DNA of 64,000 nt from Fibrobacterota bacterium. GTDB taxonomy: Bacteria; Fibrobacterota; Chitinivibrionia; Chitinivibrionales; Chitinispirillaceae. How positions within the stretch are numbered: the first letter of the stretch is position 1; every line of letters starts with the position of its first letter. Below, piece after piece: positions 27,821 through 36,956 of this stretch. Position numbers and translations under genes: made by a program. The stretch covers positions 1 through 64,000 of the forward strand of contig JAEYNR010000039.1 in the NCBI GenBank assembly GCA_023412475.1. Direction: 5' to 3'. Under the pieces are notes generated by a model that saw only the letters and a list, made by a program, of their open reading frames with translations, made no database searches and had not been told where the DNA came from.

Positions 27821-28568
27821 TATAATCCTGAATTTTTCTATTAGATGCAATTTCGAACGAATGTGATGAATCTTGTAAGGCATGCGTTCTTTATCCCAAA
27901 TTGTCCATTTAACAGTATTTTTTTTGGCAAATCGAAGAGCGGCTGGACTATCGACCATAATTATTCTCTCGCCTGTTGTTAAATTGGATATATTTAAAAA
28001 GATGCATTCTGCATTTTCGAAGGTGTATTCTGTGTTTTTGATGATACCAAAAGTGTTTTTGAGGGTATCCAAAGTCTTTTTGAGGACACACAAAGTCTTT
28101 TTGAGGACACACAAAGTCTTTTTGAGGACACACAAAGTCTTTTCGAGGACACACAAAGTCTTTTCGAGGACACACAAAGTCTTTTCGAGGTCACACAAAG
28201 TCTTTTCGAGGACACACAAAGTCTTTTCGATGGCGCACAAAGTTTTTTCGATGGCGCACAAAGTCTTTTCGAGGACACACAAAGTCTTTTCGATGGCGCA
28301 CAAAAGTTTTTTCGAGGACACACAAAGTCTTTTCGATGGCGCACAAAAGTTTTTTTGAAGGTGCCTTCTATTTCGGCAGATTCAGCCTCATGCCCCAGAG
28401 TTACCTTTTTGCCCTTTCAAAAAATTACCTCCGGGGATAATACAATACCGGCCTCCATCAATCGAATTCAAAGGAAAGTACAGGGGTATGGTAAAATATT
28501 TGTTTGTGTTTTTAGTTTAACAGTATTATATTAGTACACTATTTTTTCCCAGTTACGGGATAAAATCC
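27821..28568. other. Intergenic with 21-bp minisatellite
   Basis: About 750 nt between the giant gene and tRNA-Lys. The central 28050-28365 is a 21-bp tandem array. Left of it, a leftward frame (about 27900-28040) encodes a peptide including VDSPAALRFAKKN of coding-like composition. It runs on antisense into the giant gene and has no recognised family. Right of it (28366-28568) no gene is seen. Confidence 0.5.
28050..28365. repeat. 21-bp minisatellite, about 13 near-perfect units
   Basis: The unit is AAAGTCTTTT(T/C)GAGGACACAC, repeated head to tail from 28050. There are two variants: GAGGACACAC (units at 28071-28217, 28260, 28302) and GATGGCGCAC (units at 28218, 28239, 28281, 28324). Units at 28302 and 28345 carry one extra A. 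Decayed units extend left to about 28008. The period is a multiple of three and lacks stops in several frames, so four overlapping frames stay open. Leftward these encode heptads such as CVLEKTL, rightward FSRTHKV. No ribosome-binding site supports any of them, and the 22-nt units shift the frame. Confidence 0.92.
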
Positions 28569-28640
28569 GGGCTAGTAACTCAGTGGTAGAGTATCGCCCT
28601 TTTAAGGCGAGAGTCGAAGGTTCGAATCCTTCCTAGCTCA
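28569..28640 (+). tRNA. tRNA-Lys (anticodon UUU)
   Basis: A 72-nt cloverleaf. Acceptor GGGCTAG pairs with CTAGCTC (one G-T), with discriminator A at 28640. The D-loop contains AGTGGTAG. The anticodon stem TCGCC/GGCGA has loop CTTTTAA (anticodon TTT). The T-arm contains GGTTCGAATCC. The 3' CCA is not encoded. It lies 50 nt before mfd on the same strand. Confidence 0.95.
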
Positions 28641-28690
28641 TCCCCGATTTTTTCTCCTGCCCCCCAATTTCACCTTTAGAGAAATTTATT

Positions 28691-31600
28691 ATGAGTATTA
28701 ACCAATTGTCTGATATCTGGTCTTCATTTTCCTTTTCTCAAATAGATAAATACCTGACCGATAAACCTAATTGTGCTCTTTTTTCAGGTATGGCAGGTTC
28801 GAGTGATGCATTTCTGATCAGTGATCTGTTTTCTAAATCCCAAAAAACCATCATGGTTTTCACAGAAAACAGCAAAAAAGCTGAAACCCTGGTTGATGAA
28901 TGCCGCTCTTTTCTGGGTGAGGAGCGGGTAATCTTCTTTCCCTCCAGAGATGCTATTCCTTATAATATGAAATCGGGCTTTGGGCCCACTGTGGAATCCC
29001 GTTTCCGGGTGCTTTCCAATCTTCTGGATGGCAACCAAAAAGTAATAGTGGCTCCCTACCCTGCCCTTCATCAAAAAATTTTGCCCAGAAAAGCACTGTT
29101 TAGCAAAGTTATTCGCCTTCAGGTTGGTGATGAGTTATCCATTGCTAATCTTGCCTTATGGCTTAATGATATTGGATTTCACCGGGAAACCCATGTTTCA
29201 GATATTGGAACTTACAGTATCAGGGGTGGTATAGTTGACATATATCCATTTTTAGGTGAAAATCCTCTAAGAATCGAATTCTGGGGTGATTTTGTTGATT
29301 CCATAAGGGAATTCGACGTTTTTACTCAAAAATCTTTGAGTTCCTGCAATAAAGCAGAGATATTTCCGGTTAAAGAGTTTACCTTCAGTGATTCTCAGAT
29401 TGAAGTCGCCCTACAAAACATCGAAGATTACTGCAAAGAGAAGCAGTTTGACCAGATGGCGGTTCATAAACTGGAGCATCAGTGGAAAAGTGTAGGCGAT
29501 CTGGAAGGGGTAGAATGGTTTATTCATTGGTTCGATCAACCTTATTCATCGATTCTTGATTATCTTCCTTCCGATGCTGTTATAGTCTGGGATGATATTG
29601 TAGGTGTTAAGAGGAGGCTTGATCAGTCGCGCCAGAATTACCAAAGGCATCTGGAACGGGTTCCCGATATTTTTCAAGGGGTTGTGTCTTATCCCGAGAA
29701 ACTGCTTCACTATGATGACTCAATCGAACTGGATTTAAGCACCTTTGATCTACTTTTTATTGAGACTCTGGAGACTCCCAGGGATACTGCAAGTTACCGG
29801 GTTTCTTTTTCTGAGCAACCACAACTTCCACACGAGCTGGGTCTACTCACCGAAAACCTCAAAAGTCATAATAATGAGGGCTTCAGATGTGTCCTTATAT
29901 GTCCTAACCTTGGACATGCCGAAAGAATGCAGGAATTATTAGGTGAGAGCTGTCCTTTTCTTGAGATTATCACCGGCTTTCTGCTTCATGGTTTTATTTA
30001 CAAAGATGGAAATATCCTTCTTTATACTGAATCACAGATTATAAACCGGGTAATTCGTCCTCTAAAAGTAAAAAAGCAAAAAAGCGGCATTCCTATCACC
30101 GGATATGATTCACTTACTCCGGGTGATTTCGTTGTACATGAAGATCATGGAATTGCCAGATTCGTAGGAATCGAGAGGGTTGAGACAGGGGACACCCAGA
30201 ATGACTGTATGGTTCTTATCTACGCAGACCATGCCAAGGTCTATGTTCCGGTTGAAGATTTCCATAAAGTGCAGAAATATGTGGGTAAAGACACTGTAGA
30301 ACCGTCGCTCTCAAAAATAGGCACTTCTGCGTGGGAGCGGTTAAAAACCCGGACTCGTGAGTCTCTAAAGGAGATGGCTCAGGAGCTGATAGAACTCTAT
30401 GCCAAAAGACAGTTTCTGGAAGGTATTTCATTTCAGAAGGATAATATGTGGCAAAAAGAGTTTGAGGATTCCTTTATATATGAAGAAACGGTTGACCAGC
30501 TTAAGGCCATTGAGGAAATTAAGGTGGATATGGAATCAGCTAAACCTATGGACCGGCTTATCTGTGGTGATGTAGGTTTTGGGAAAACCGAAGTAGCTAT
30601 GCGAGCAGCTTTCAAGGCGGTCATGTCTGGGTATCAGGTCGCAGTTCTTGCACCAACTACGATCCTTGCTGCGCAACACTATAGCACTTTCAAAGAAAGA
30701 ATGTCCGATTTTCCAGTGAAGATAGCTTCTCTGAGCAGATTCCTCAGACCTTCTGAACAAAAACCGGTTATAGAAAAGGTGAAAGAAGGTAAAATCGATA
30801 TACTGATCGGGACTCATAGGATTCTCTCCGAAGACATTGGTTTTAAGAATCTTGGGCTTATAATAGTCGATGAAGAGCAGCGTTTTGGAGTTAATCACAA
30901 GGAAAAACTGCGCCAGATGCGCTACAAGGTGGATACCTTATCCCTGAGTGCAACGCCTATTCCCAGAACATTACATATGTCTTTGATCGGTGCGCGTGAC
31001 CTCTCTATCATCAATACCCCACCCAGAAACCGTCTGCCGATTGAGACAAAAGTTGAGCAATATCATGATGAATTGGTAAAAAAAGCGATCGAATATGAAC
31101 TTCAGAGGGGTGGACAGATCTACTTTGTGAATAATCGCATAAAGAATCTGGATGCAATTCAGGACAAGCTCGAACAGATCGCACCCAAAGCGCGCATCAT
31201 TTCGGCACATGGGCAAATGGATGAAAAACAGCTTGAACTGATAATGAAAGAATTTGTGGCTGGTCGTTATGATATTCTTCTTTCAACTGTAATAATAGAG
31301 AACGGTCTGGACATACCTAACGTCAACACCATCATCGTAAACCGATCAGACACACTGGGTCTATCTCAGCTCTACCAGTTGCGGGGAAGAGTCGGTCGTT
31401 CCTCCGAGCAGGCTTATGCCTATTTCCTCACACCCCCATTTAATCAGGTCAACGAAATATCGCTAAAAAGACTCCGGGCTTTGGAACAGTACACGGATCT
31501 GGGATCAGGTTTTCAGATAGCCATGCGTGATATGGAGATAAGGGGAGCTGGTAATATATTGGGAACAAGACAGCATGGGTTCATTGCTGCGGTGGGTTTT

Positions 31601-32176
31601 GAGCTTTATTGCAGACTTCTTCAGGATGCTGTTGCCGAGATAAAGGGGGAGAAGACCGAAGAGCGAACTGCCGATGTTAAGCTGGAGATTCCGTTGGAAG
31701 CGTATATACCAACAGAGTATGTATCGGATGGACCGGCTCGTATTTCTCTTTATCAGGAGCTTTCTGCAGTATCGACTTCAGAAAACGTTGATGAGATTCA
31801 AAGTGGAATGCATGACCGGTTTGGCCCTCTTCCCGAGAGTGTAAATTCGCTTATACTTCTGATGAAAATAAAAATATTGGCTCGCAGAGCAGGCAGCAGC
31901 AGAGTTGCTATTAATAAAAACGATGAACTGGTATTGTCTTTTCAGGGAGATCAGCAACAGATAAAAGATAATATTCAAATGTTGTTTCAATCTTCCGGGC
32001 GGGATTTTCAGGTTCAATATGAGGAACCTATTTCTCTTCGCACTAAACTTGCTGCTACTGGTAGAAAAGAGATGGCTCTGGAGGTAATCGGTATTTTGGA
32101 CAAGATAGAGGTTACTAAGACCGACCTGCGAAAAGAACCGACGGAGAGAGGGAGCATGAAACAGGGAGAAATTTAA
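28691..32176 (+). CDS. mfd: Transcription-repair coupling factor
   Basis: A 1161-residue ATP-dependent translocase that removes RNA polymerase stalled at lesions and recruits UvrA. Visible parts: an N-terminal UvrB-like module (about 1-400), the RNA-polymerase-interacting domain (about 470-545, beginning GDFVVHEDHGIARF), and a superfamily 2 motor with Walker A GDVGFGKT (626-633) and DEEQ (727-730). The translocation motif region (LRGRVGRSSEQAYAYF) and a C-terminal TRCF domain follow. Length is typical. The ATG follows an AGAG-like ribosome-binding site. It is the first protein gene of a long rightward run, 128 nt before the PPIase lipoprotein. Confidence 0.97.
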   Translation: MSINQLSDIWSSFSFSQIDKYLTDKPNCALFSGMAGSSDAFLISDLFSKSQKTIMVFTENSKKAETLVDECRSFLGEERVIFFPSRDAIPYNMKSGFGPTVESRFRVLSNLLDGNQKVIVAPYPALHQKILPRKALFSKVIRLQVGDELSIANLALWLNDIGFHRETHVSDIGTYSIRGGIVDIYPFLGENPLRIEFWGDFVDSIREFDVFTQKSLSSCNKAEIFPVKEFTFSDSQIEVALQNIEDYCKEKQFDQMAVHKLEHQWKSVGDLEGVEWFIHWFDQPYSSILDYLPSDAVIVWDDIVGVKRRLDQSRQNYQRHLERVPDIFQGVVSYPEKLLHYDDSIELDLSTFDLLFIETLETPRDTASYRVSFSEQPQLPHELGLLTENLKSHNNEGFRCVLICPNLGHAERMQELLGESCPFLEIITGFLLHGFIYKDGNILLYTESQIINRVIRPLKVKKQKSGIPITGYDSLTPGDFVVHEDHGIARFVGIERVETGDTQNDCMVLIYADHAKVYVPVEDFHKVQKYVGKDTVEPSLSKIGTSAWERLKTRTRESLKEMAQELIELYAKRQFLEGISFQKDNMWQKEFEDSFIYEETVDQLKAIEEIKVDMESAKPMDRLICGDVGFGKTEVAMRAAFKAVMSGYQVAVLAPTTILAAQHYSTFKERMSDFPVKIASLSRFLRPSEQKPVIEKVKEGKIDILIGTHRILSEDIGFKNLGLIIVDEEQRFGVNHKEKLRQMRYKVDTLSLSATPIPRTLHMSLIGARDLSIINTPPRNRLPIETKVEQYHDELVKKAIEYELQRGGQIYFVNNRIKNLDAIQDKLEQIAPKARIISAHGQMDEKQLELIMKEFVAGRYDILLSTVIIENGLDIPNVNTIIVNRSDTLGLSQLYQLRGRVGRSSEQAYAYFLTPPFNQVNEISLKRLRALEQYTDLGSGFQIAMRDMEIRGAGNILGTRQHGFIAAVGFELYCRLLQDAVAEIKGEKTEERTADVKLEIPLEAYIPTEYVSDGPARISLYQELSAVSTSENVDEIQSGMHDRFGPLPESVNSLILLMKIKILARRAGSSRVAINKNDELVLSFQGDQQQIKDNIQMLFQSSGRDFQVQYEEPISLRTKLAATGRKEMALEVIGILDKIEVTKTDLRKEPTERGSMKQGEI

Positions 32177-32304
32177 GAGAAGAAAGCAATCGAAAATGGC
32201 TTTTAAAAAGACCATCATGTATCTTTTTCTGGAATATGTTTCTTCTTCTATACAAGACTTATCTGCCTGAATAAATCATCGGCTTTGAGTATTGAAAGGT
32301 ATCT

Positions 32305-33168
32305 ATGTTGAAAATAAAGAATAAATATTTGATTAGTCCGACCGTATTTGTACTCTTTATTTTTTTTCCCGGTTGCCAGGAAAAAAACTCCAGTCCGGTA
32401 ATTGTTAGAATAGGTAATTCTACTCTTACAATTGAAGATCTTTATAAGAGTATTCCACCTGAATATGCAGATAGAATATCTCCCGAACAAAATGTTAATT
32501 ATGTCAAACAGTGGATCCAAACCGAGCTGCTATATCGTGAAGCGTTGCGTTTGAAATATGACAAAGAGGCTTATATTCAGGAAAGGCTTGAGAAAATGAA
32601 GAAAGATCTTCTTGCAGCAGAAGTCATTAACAGATCCTCCAAGCTTTTCAGCAATTCTATAGATCAGAGCAGTATCACCGATTATTATAACCAGAATCAG
32701 AATAAATTTATTAGAGATAAGGATATGGTTATATATCTGGAGATTGTAGTGGAAGATCTCAAGACTGCTTATTTGGTAAAACAAAATGCCAACCTCCATA
32801 ATTTTTCCGAATATGCCGAAAAATATTCCAGGATTCCTTTTTCTGATACTCTCAATGTTACACCTGTTCCGGTTGATGATGTTCCTGCTGATCTGAAAAA
32901 TGCCATTCAAGCCACCATGTCCGGTAACATTTCCAATCCGATAAAAAGTGGACTTGGTTATCATCTGTTATTGATCATAGAGAAACTTCCCAAAGATAGC
33001 ATTTGCAGGGAAGAAGAGGTTAGGGAGGAGATCTTGACTATTCTATCTGCAAAAAAGCAGAAAGAAAATATTGAGAAGATGATTTCCTCTTTACGTCTTA
33101 AAAATGAAATGGAATACAACATGAATCTTATTACCGGAAACAATTCTGATAGCGTAGCCAATAATTAA
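32305..33168 (+). CDS. PpiC-type peptidyl-prolyl isomerase lipoprotein
   Basis: A 287-residue periplasmic lipoprotein. The signal sequence ends at a lipobox, FFPGCQ, with Cys24 as the lipidated residue. After it come a SurA-N-like helical part (about 40-120, WIQTELLYREALRL) and a parvulin domain (about 130-235) ending in SGLGYHLLLIIEK, the usual last strand of these domains. A C-terminal helix follows. It probably helps fold exported proteins. Eighteen nt separate it from the second PPIase gene, so the two form an operon. The parvulin core is short and poorly conserved, so isomerase activity is uncertain and chaperone activity more likely. Confidence 0.85.
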   Translation: MLKIKNKYLISPTVFVLFIFFPGCQEKNSSPVIVRIGNSTLTIEDLYKSIPPEYADRISPEQNVNYVKQWIQTELLYREALRLKYDKEAYIQERLEKMKKDLLAAEVINRSSKLFSNSIDQSSITDYYNQNQNKFIRDKDMVIYLEIVVEDLKTAYLVKQNANLHNFSEYAEKYSRIPFSDTLNVTPVPVDDVPADLKNAIQATMSGNISNPIKSGLGYHLLLIIEKLPKDSICREEEVREEILTILSAKKQKENIEKMISSLRLKNEMEYNMNLITGNNSDSVANN

Positions 33169-33186
33169 TGAGGAGTAACCCCGATA

Positions 33187-34473
33187 ATGCCAATTATCTT
33201 TTTATCAGCTTTGATGTTTTTCTTTTTTAGCTCAACCGCCTTTACCCAAGAGCGGCTTGACGGTGTTGTTGCTGTCATCGGAAATGAGATTGTCTTGCAA
33301 TCTGAACTTGATGCTTACAGTTTGCTGAGAATGGAGGGAATAGGCATAAACAAGGATAGCCCCGATATCGCCCAGCACAGAAAACGTTTTCTTGATGAGC
33401 TTATTGATGGCAAAGTCTTGCTTGCTTATGCCAAAAAAGACACCACTATAATTGTCACAGAGCCCGAAGTCGATCAGATGCTTAACAACCATATCTCCAT
33501 GCTTTTAAAGCAAAACAATCTCACTTTGGAACAACTGGATTCTGAACTTCAGAAGCAGCAGGGACTTCCTCTGAGCAAATTTAAGACTCAAGCCCGTAAA
33601 GCCATCAAAGAGCAGCTTTATAAACAGAAAATTCAGCAATCCTACCTCTCCTTCATAAAAGTTAATCGCAAAGACGTAGAGTCTTTTTATAAACAATATG
33701 TCGATAGCCTTCCAAAGGCAGGTGAGAGTATTCTTTTATCCAGGATTTCAATGAAAGTCGCTTCCTCCAGTTCGAAGCGGCAAGCAGCCTACGATAAAAT
33801 ACAAAGCGTAAAACAGAAACTGGACAAGGGTGAGGATTTCGCAGAATTGGCTAAAAAGTATTCTGAAAGTCCTGAAGCCGCACAAGGTGGTGATCTGGGA
33901 TTTGTGGCCAAAGGCTCCCTCAATGAGCTTGCATTTGAGGAAAAAGCCTTCAACCTGGCTCGGGGTCAGATCAGTGAGCCTTTTGAAACCCGTCTGGGTT
34001 TTCACATTATAAATGTTGTAGATAAGCACGATCAGAAAGTTCACATTCGTCAGATCTTTGTGAATATTGAACCTGACGAGCAGCAAATTAAGCATGTTAA
34101 TTCTACTCTTGATTCCCTAAGGGCTAATTGCAAGACCAAAGACGATTTTTCAAAAGCCGTTAAAAAGTTCAGTACTGATTTAGAAAGCAAAAACCGAAAT
34201 GGTTCCATAGGGTGGATTTCCATGCTGGAACTCCCGGCGGCTGTAAGAATAGCAGTTGACACACTTACACCCGGGTCTGTAACCAGAATTGTAAATGAAG
34301 AAAACATGTATTCCATTTACCGTATCGATGACCGGGTCAAACAACGTACCTTGAATCTGGAAAATGATTACGGGATTCTTTCCGAAAAGGCTAGAGATAT
34401 CATGGCTCAGAAAAAACTTATCGACCTGGTATCACAATGGAAACAGGGTCTTTTTATTGATATCAGGCTTTAG
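33187..34473 (+). CDS. SurA-like periplasmic chaperone / PPIase
   Basis: A 428-residue secreted protein. Signal peptide 1-20 (cleaved near AFTQ). The SurA N-terminal domain begins DGVVAVIGNEIVLQSEL (about 25-41). Two parvulin domains follow: the first, about 178-278, is well conserved (SESPEAAQGGDLGFV, ETRLGFHIINVVD), and the second, about 283-381, is more divergent. A short C-terminal helix packs with the N-terminal domain, as in SurA. It would escort unfolded outer-membrane proteins through the periplasm. It directly follows the PPIase lipoprotein and precedes a methyltransferase by 18 nt. Confidence 0.9.
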   Translation: MPIIFLSALMFFFFSSTAFTQERLDGVVAVIGNEIVLQSELDAYSLLRMEGIGINKDSPDIAQHRKRFLDELIDGKVLLAYAKKDTTIIVTEPEVDQMLNNHISMLLKQNNLTLEQLDSELQKQQGLPLSKFKTQARKAIKEQLYKQKIQQSYLSFIKVNRKDVESFYKQYVDSLPKAGESILLSRISMKVASSSSKRQAAYDKIQSVKQKLDKGEDFAELAKKYSESPEAAQGGDLGFVAKGSLNELAFEEKAFNLARGQISEPFETRLGFHIINVVDKHDQKVHIRQIFVNIEPDEQQIKHVNSTLDSLRANCKTKDDFSKAVKKFSTDLESKNRNGSIGWISMLELPAAVRIAVDTLTPGSVTRIVNEENMYSIYRIDDRVKQRTLNLENDYGILSEKARDIMAQKKLIDLVSQWKQGLFIDIRL

Positions 34474-34491
34474 GAAAAGGATTTTTGAGAC

Positions 34492-35226
34492 GTGGAATAT
34501 CAGGCGTTGGCACCAATATATGACCGGATGATGAATCATGTGGAATATGATGAATGGGCTTTGCTAATAACCAAAATCCTGAAAAAATATTGCTCTGCCA
34601 TTAAACCTTCTGTTCTGGAGCTTGGGGGTGGTACTGCACTGCTGGCTCAATATCTGGAAAAACTTAATGTCTCCTATTTTGGGTCAGATTCCAGCTTCTC
34701 AATGTGTCAGCAGGCTCACAAAAAATCCTTTCCCTTCTTCTGCTGTGATTGTCGTCATATTGCAGTAAAGAAAAAATTTGATCTTATTATTTTTCTTTAT
34801 GACGGGATTAACTATCTTCAGACGCTGCAGGACTATGCGCTGCTTTTTAATGAAATTTATTACTGCCTCCAAGATAACGGTTTATTTCTGTTCGATATTA
34901 CTACAGAAACCAATTCCCTGAGACATTTCCATGATTATGTTGACTTCGAGGATTTTGGTGATTCTTTCTACATGCGCCACAGTTACTATGATCCTGAATG
35001 TTGTTTTCAGTTTAATGATTTCACTATTTTTAAGAAATACAAAGACACTGATTTTTTCGAGAAATTCAACGAACTCCATATGCAGAAGGTTTTCCCTGCA
35101 AAGTCAATTGAGGAGCAGATTCCTTCCACCAAATTCAAAATAATTGGTATATGGGATGACATTTCATTCAGGAAAAGTTCTGCGAAATCTGAACGTATCC
35201 ATTTTTTAATTAAAAAAACAGGATAA
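34492..35226 (+). CDS. SAM-dependent methyltransferase
   Basis: A 244-residue class I methyltransferase. The N-terminus, YDRMMNHVEYDEWA, is typical of the family. The SAM-binding motif is VLELGGGTALLAQYL (about 39-53), with an acidic residue at the end of the next strand (GSDSS) and the motif LIIFLYDGINYL (about 95-106). The substrate is unknown. Start is GTG 34492, 18 nt after the SurA-like gene, with the FtsE-like gene only 2 nt downstream, so it is inside the operon. Nothing in the sequence says whether it acts on a small molecule, sugar or protein. Confidence 0.82.
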   Translation: MEYQALAPIYDRMMNHVEYDEWALLITKILKKYCSAIKPSVLELGGGTALLAQYLEKLNVSYFGSDSSFSMCQQAHKKSFPFFCCDCRHIAVKKKFDLIIFLYDGINYLQTLQDYALLFNEIYYCLQDNGLFLFDITTETNSLRHFHDYVDFEDFGDSFYMRHSYYDPECCFQFNDFTIFKKYKDTDFFEKFNELHMQKVFPAKSIEEQIPSTKFKIIGIWDDISFRKSSAKSERIHFLIKKTG

Positions 35227-35228
35227 TT

Positions 35229-35927
35229 ATGATTCAGTTTTCTCATGTGAGTAAAAGATTTGACGGCAGTTACGATGCTTTGAAAGATATCTCTTTTTTT
35301 ATCGATAAAGGGGAATTTGTATTTCTGACCGGGGCCAGTGGAGCCGGTAAAACTACTTTACTCAAACACATATATATGGAGGAGTTTCCCAGTACCGGTG
35401 AAGTCTTTGTTTGTGACTATGATTCCAAATACATAAAGCAATCCCAGATACCTTATCTAAGAAGAAAACTGGGTGTTGTATTTCAGGATTTTCGGCTATT
35501 GAATGACAGAAACATTTTTGAAAATGTTGCTTTCTCATTAAGAGTAATTGGAAAGAAAGAAAGAGACATCAAAAAAAAAGTCTTTGAAGTCCTCTCTTTA
35601 ACCGGTTTGATCCATAAGTGTTTTCATTTCCCCAATCAACTTTCTGGCGGTGAACAACAAAGGGTCTGTATCTCCAGGGCTATAGTCAACGATCCCTGGG
35701 TTCTTCTGGCTGACGAACCTACTGGTAATCTGGATCTAGCTGTTTCCAAAGATATATTTTCTTTACTGCAAACCATAAACAGTTGGGGTACCACAATTAT
35801 CATGTCAACACATGATTTACATCTAATTGAGCCTTATCATTACAGACGTCTAGTTCTCTCCAGTGGCTCACTTATTAGTGGAGGGGATGCATCCGTTAAA
35901 CCTAAATTCTCGGGGAGTTTCCTATGA
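35229..35927 (+). CDS. ftsE: FtsE-like ABC transporter ATPase
   Basis: A 232-residue ABC ATPase with Walker A GASGAGKT (35-42), Q-loop VVFQDFRLL (84-92), signature LSGGEQQRV (138-146) and Walker B VLLADEP (158-164). The start MIQFSHVSKRF and FQDFRLL with FENVAFSLRVIG are typical of FtsE, which with the membrane protein FtsX drives peptidoglycan hydrolases at division. No ftsX follows. The next gene, a sugar epimerase, overlaps the stop by 4 nt. A LolD/MacB-type ATPase is the main alternative. The C-terminal 15 residues extend beyond the common core. Confidence 0.8.
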   Translation: MIQFSHVSKRFDGSYDALKDISFFIDKGEFVFLTGASGAGKTTLLKHIYMEEFPSTGEVFVCDYDSKYIKQSQIPYLRRKLGVVFQDFRLLNDRNIFENVAFSLRVIGKKERDIKKKVFEVLSLTGLIHKCFHFPNQLSGGEQQRVCISRAIVNDPWVLLADEPTGNLDLAVSKDIFSLLQTINSWGTTIIMSTHDLHLIEPYHYRRLVLSSGSLISGGDASVKPKFSGSFL

Positions 35928-36874
35928 TGATTATTGTTACAGGATGTGCTGGATTTATCGGATATCACCTCTGCAGATATCTTCTTGACCAAAAACACAA
36001 AATAATTGGTATAGACAGTGTTAATGAATATTATGCCCCGGAACTAAAAAAAGCCCGACTTGCACAGCTCTTACCTTCGCCTGATTTCTCTTTCCATAAA
36101 GCCGATATTTGCGACTTCCAATCTATGGAGAAGCTTTTTGATAGCTCTAATGCGGATATGGTCTGCCATTTAGCAGCTCAAGCTGGCGTAAGGTATTCTA
36201 TTACTCATCCTTTTGCCTATCAAAAGTCTAACAATGAGGGCTTTTTAAACATTTTAGAGCTTTCAAGAAGATACAAAGTTAAAAACTTCGTGTATGCGTC
36301 ATCTTCTTCTGTGTATGGAAAAAACTGCAAACTCCCTTTCTCAGAGGATGATCCTGTCGATCAACCGATCTCTCTTTATGCTGCTACCAAAAGATCAAAT
36401 GAATTGACCGCATTCTGTTACAGCCATCTTTATAATCTTAACACATCGGGCCTGAGATTTTTCACTGTTTACGGCCCCTGGGGAAGACCTGATATGGCTT
36501 TATTTATTTTCACAAAGGCCATCATTGAAAACCGGCCAATAGAAATTTTCAACAATGGAAAAATGTTGAGGAATTTTACTTATGTAGATGATATTGTAGA
36601 CGGTATTGCAAGGGTACTTAACAATCCCAAACCTTGCGAGGTATATAATATTGGCAATGATAGAGCTGAGAACCTTCTCGATTTCATCTCCGAGATAGAA
36701 AACTGCATAGGCAAAAAATCTATTCGGAATTATCAACCGATGCAAATGGGAGATGTCCCTGCTACTGTAGCCGATATAAAAAAGATCCAGTCTCTGGGAT
36801 ATCAACCTAAAACCAACATCGATAAGGGTATTAAACAATTTATAAACTGGTACCGCGATTATTACCGGGTTTGA
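35924..36874 (+). CDS. NAD-dependent UDP-sugar epimerase (UDP-glucuronate 4-epimerase type)
   Basis: A 316-residue extended short-chain dehydrogenase. It has the Rossmann motif TGCAGFIG (6-13), SSSSVYG with the catalytic Ser/Thr region, and Y152-x3-K156 in YAATK. Other landmarks (HLAAQAGVRYS, RFFTVYGPWGRPDMA, NFTYVDDIVDGI) match UDP-glucuronate 4-epimerases of capsule loci (CapI/LspL type). It would invert C4 of a UDP-uronic acid to supply a building block for the polysaccharide. Its start overlaps ftsE by 4 nt. The UDP-sugar dehydrogenase follows after 82 nt. Confidence 0.88.
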   Translation: MMIIVTGCAGFIGYHLCRYLLDQKHKIIGIDSVNEYYAPELKKARLAQLLPSPDFSFHKADICDFQSMEKLFDSSNADMVCHLAAQAGVRYSITHPFAYQKSNNEGFLNILELSRRYKVKNFVYASSSSVYGKNCKLPFSEDDPVDQPISLYAATKRSNELTAFCYSHLYNLNTSGLRFFTVYGPWGRPDMALFIFTKAIIENRPIEIFNNGKMLRNFTYVDDIVDGIARVLNNPKPCEVYNIGNDRAENLLDFISEIENCIGKKSIRNYQPMQMGDVPATVADIKKIQSLGYQPKTNIDKGIKQFINWYRDYYRV

Positions 36875-36956
36875 TAGTACTGTATCTCAACTTACGGCGA
36901 AAACCTGAGAGTATATTTACCTTCTGCCTAAATTTTAATTCATTCAAAGGAGTTGT

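Noticed and set aside
27572..28321. Leftward 249-codon frame through the 21-bp array into the giant gene
   Set aside because: The GTG start lies inside the repeat with no ribosome-binding site. The frame is open only because the period is a multiple of three, and its end is antisense to the well-supported giant gene.
27882..28358. Rightward frame through the 21-bp array
   Set aside because: Same cause: low-complexity heptads (FSRTHKV) with no start signal, and frame-shifted by the 22-nt units.
28050..28365. CRISPR array
   Set aside because: The units abut directly with no spacers between them, so it is a tandem minisatellite. No cas genes are nearby.
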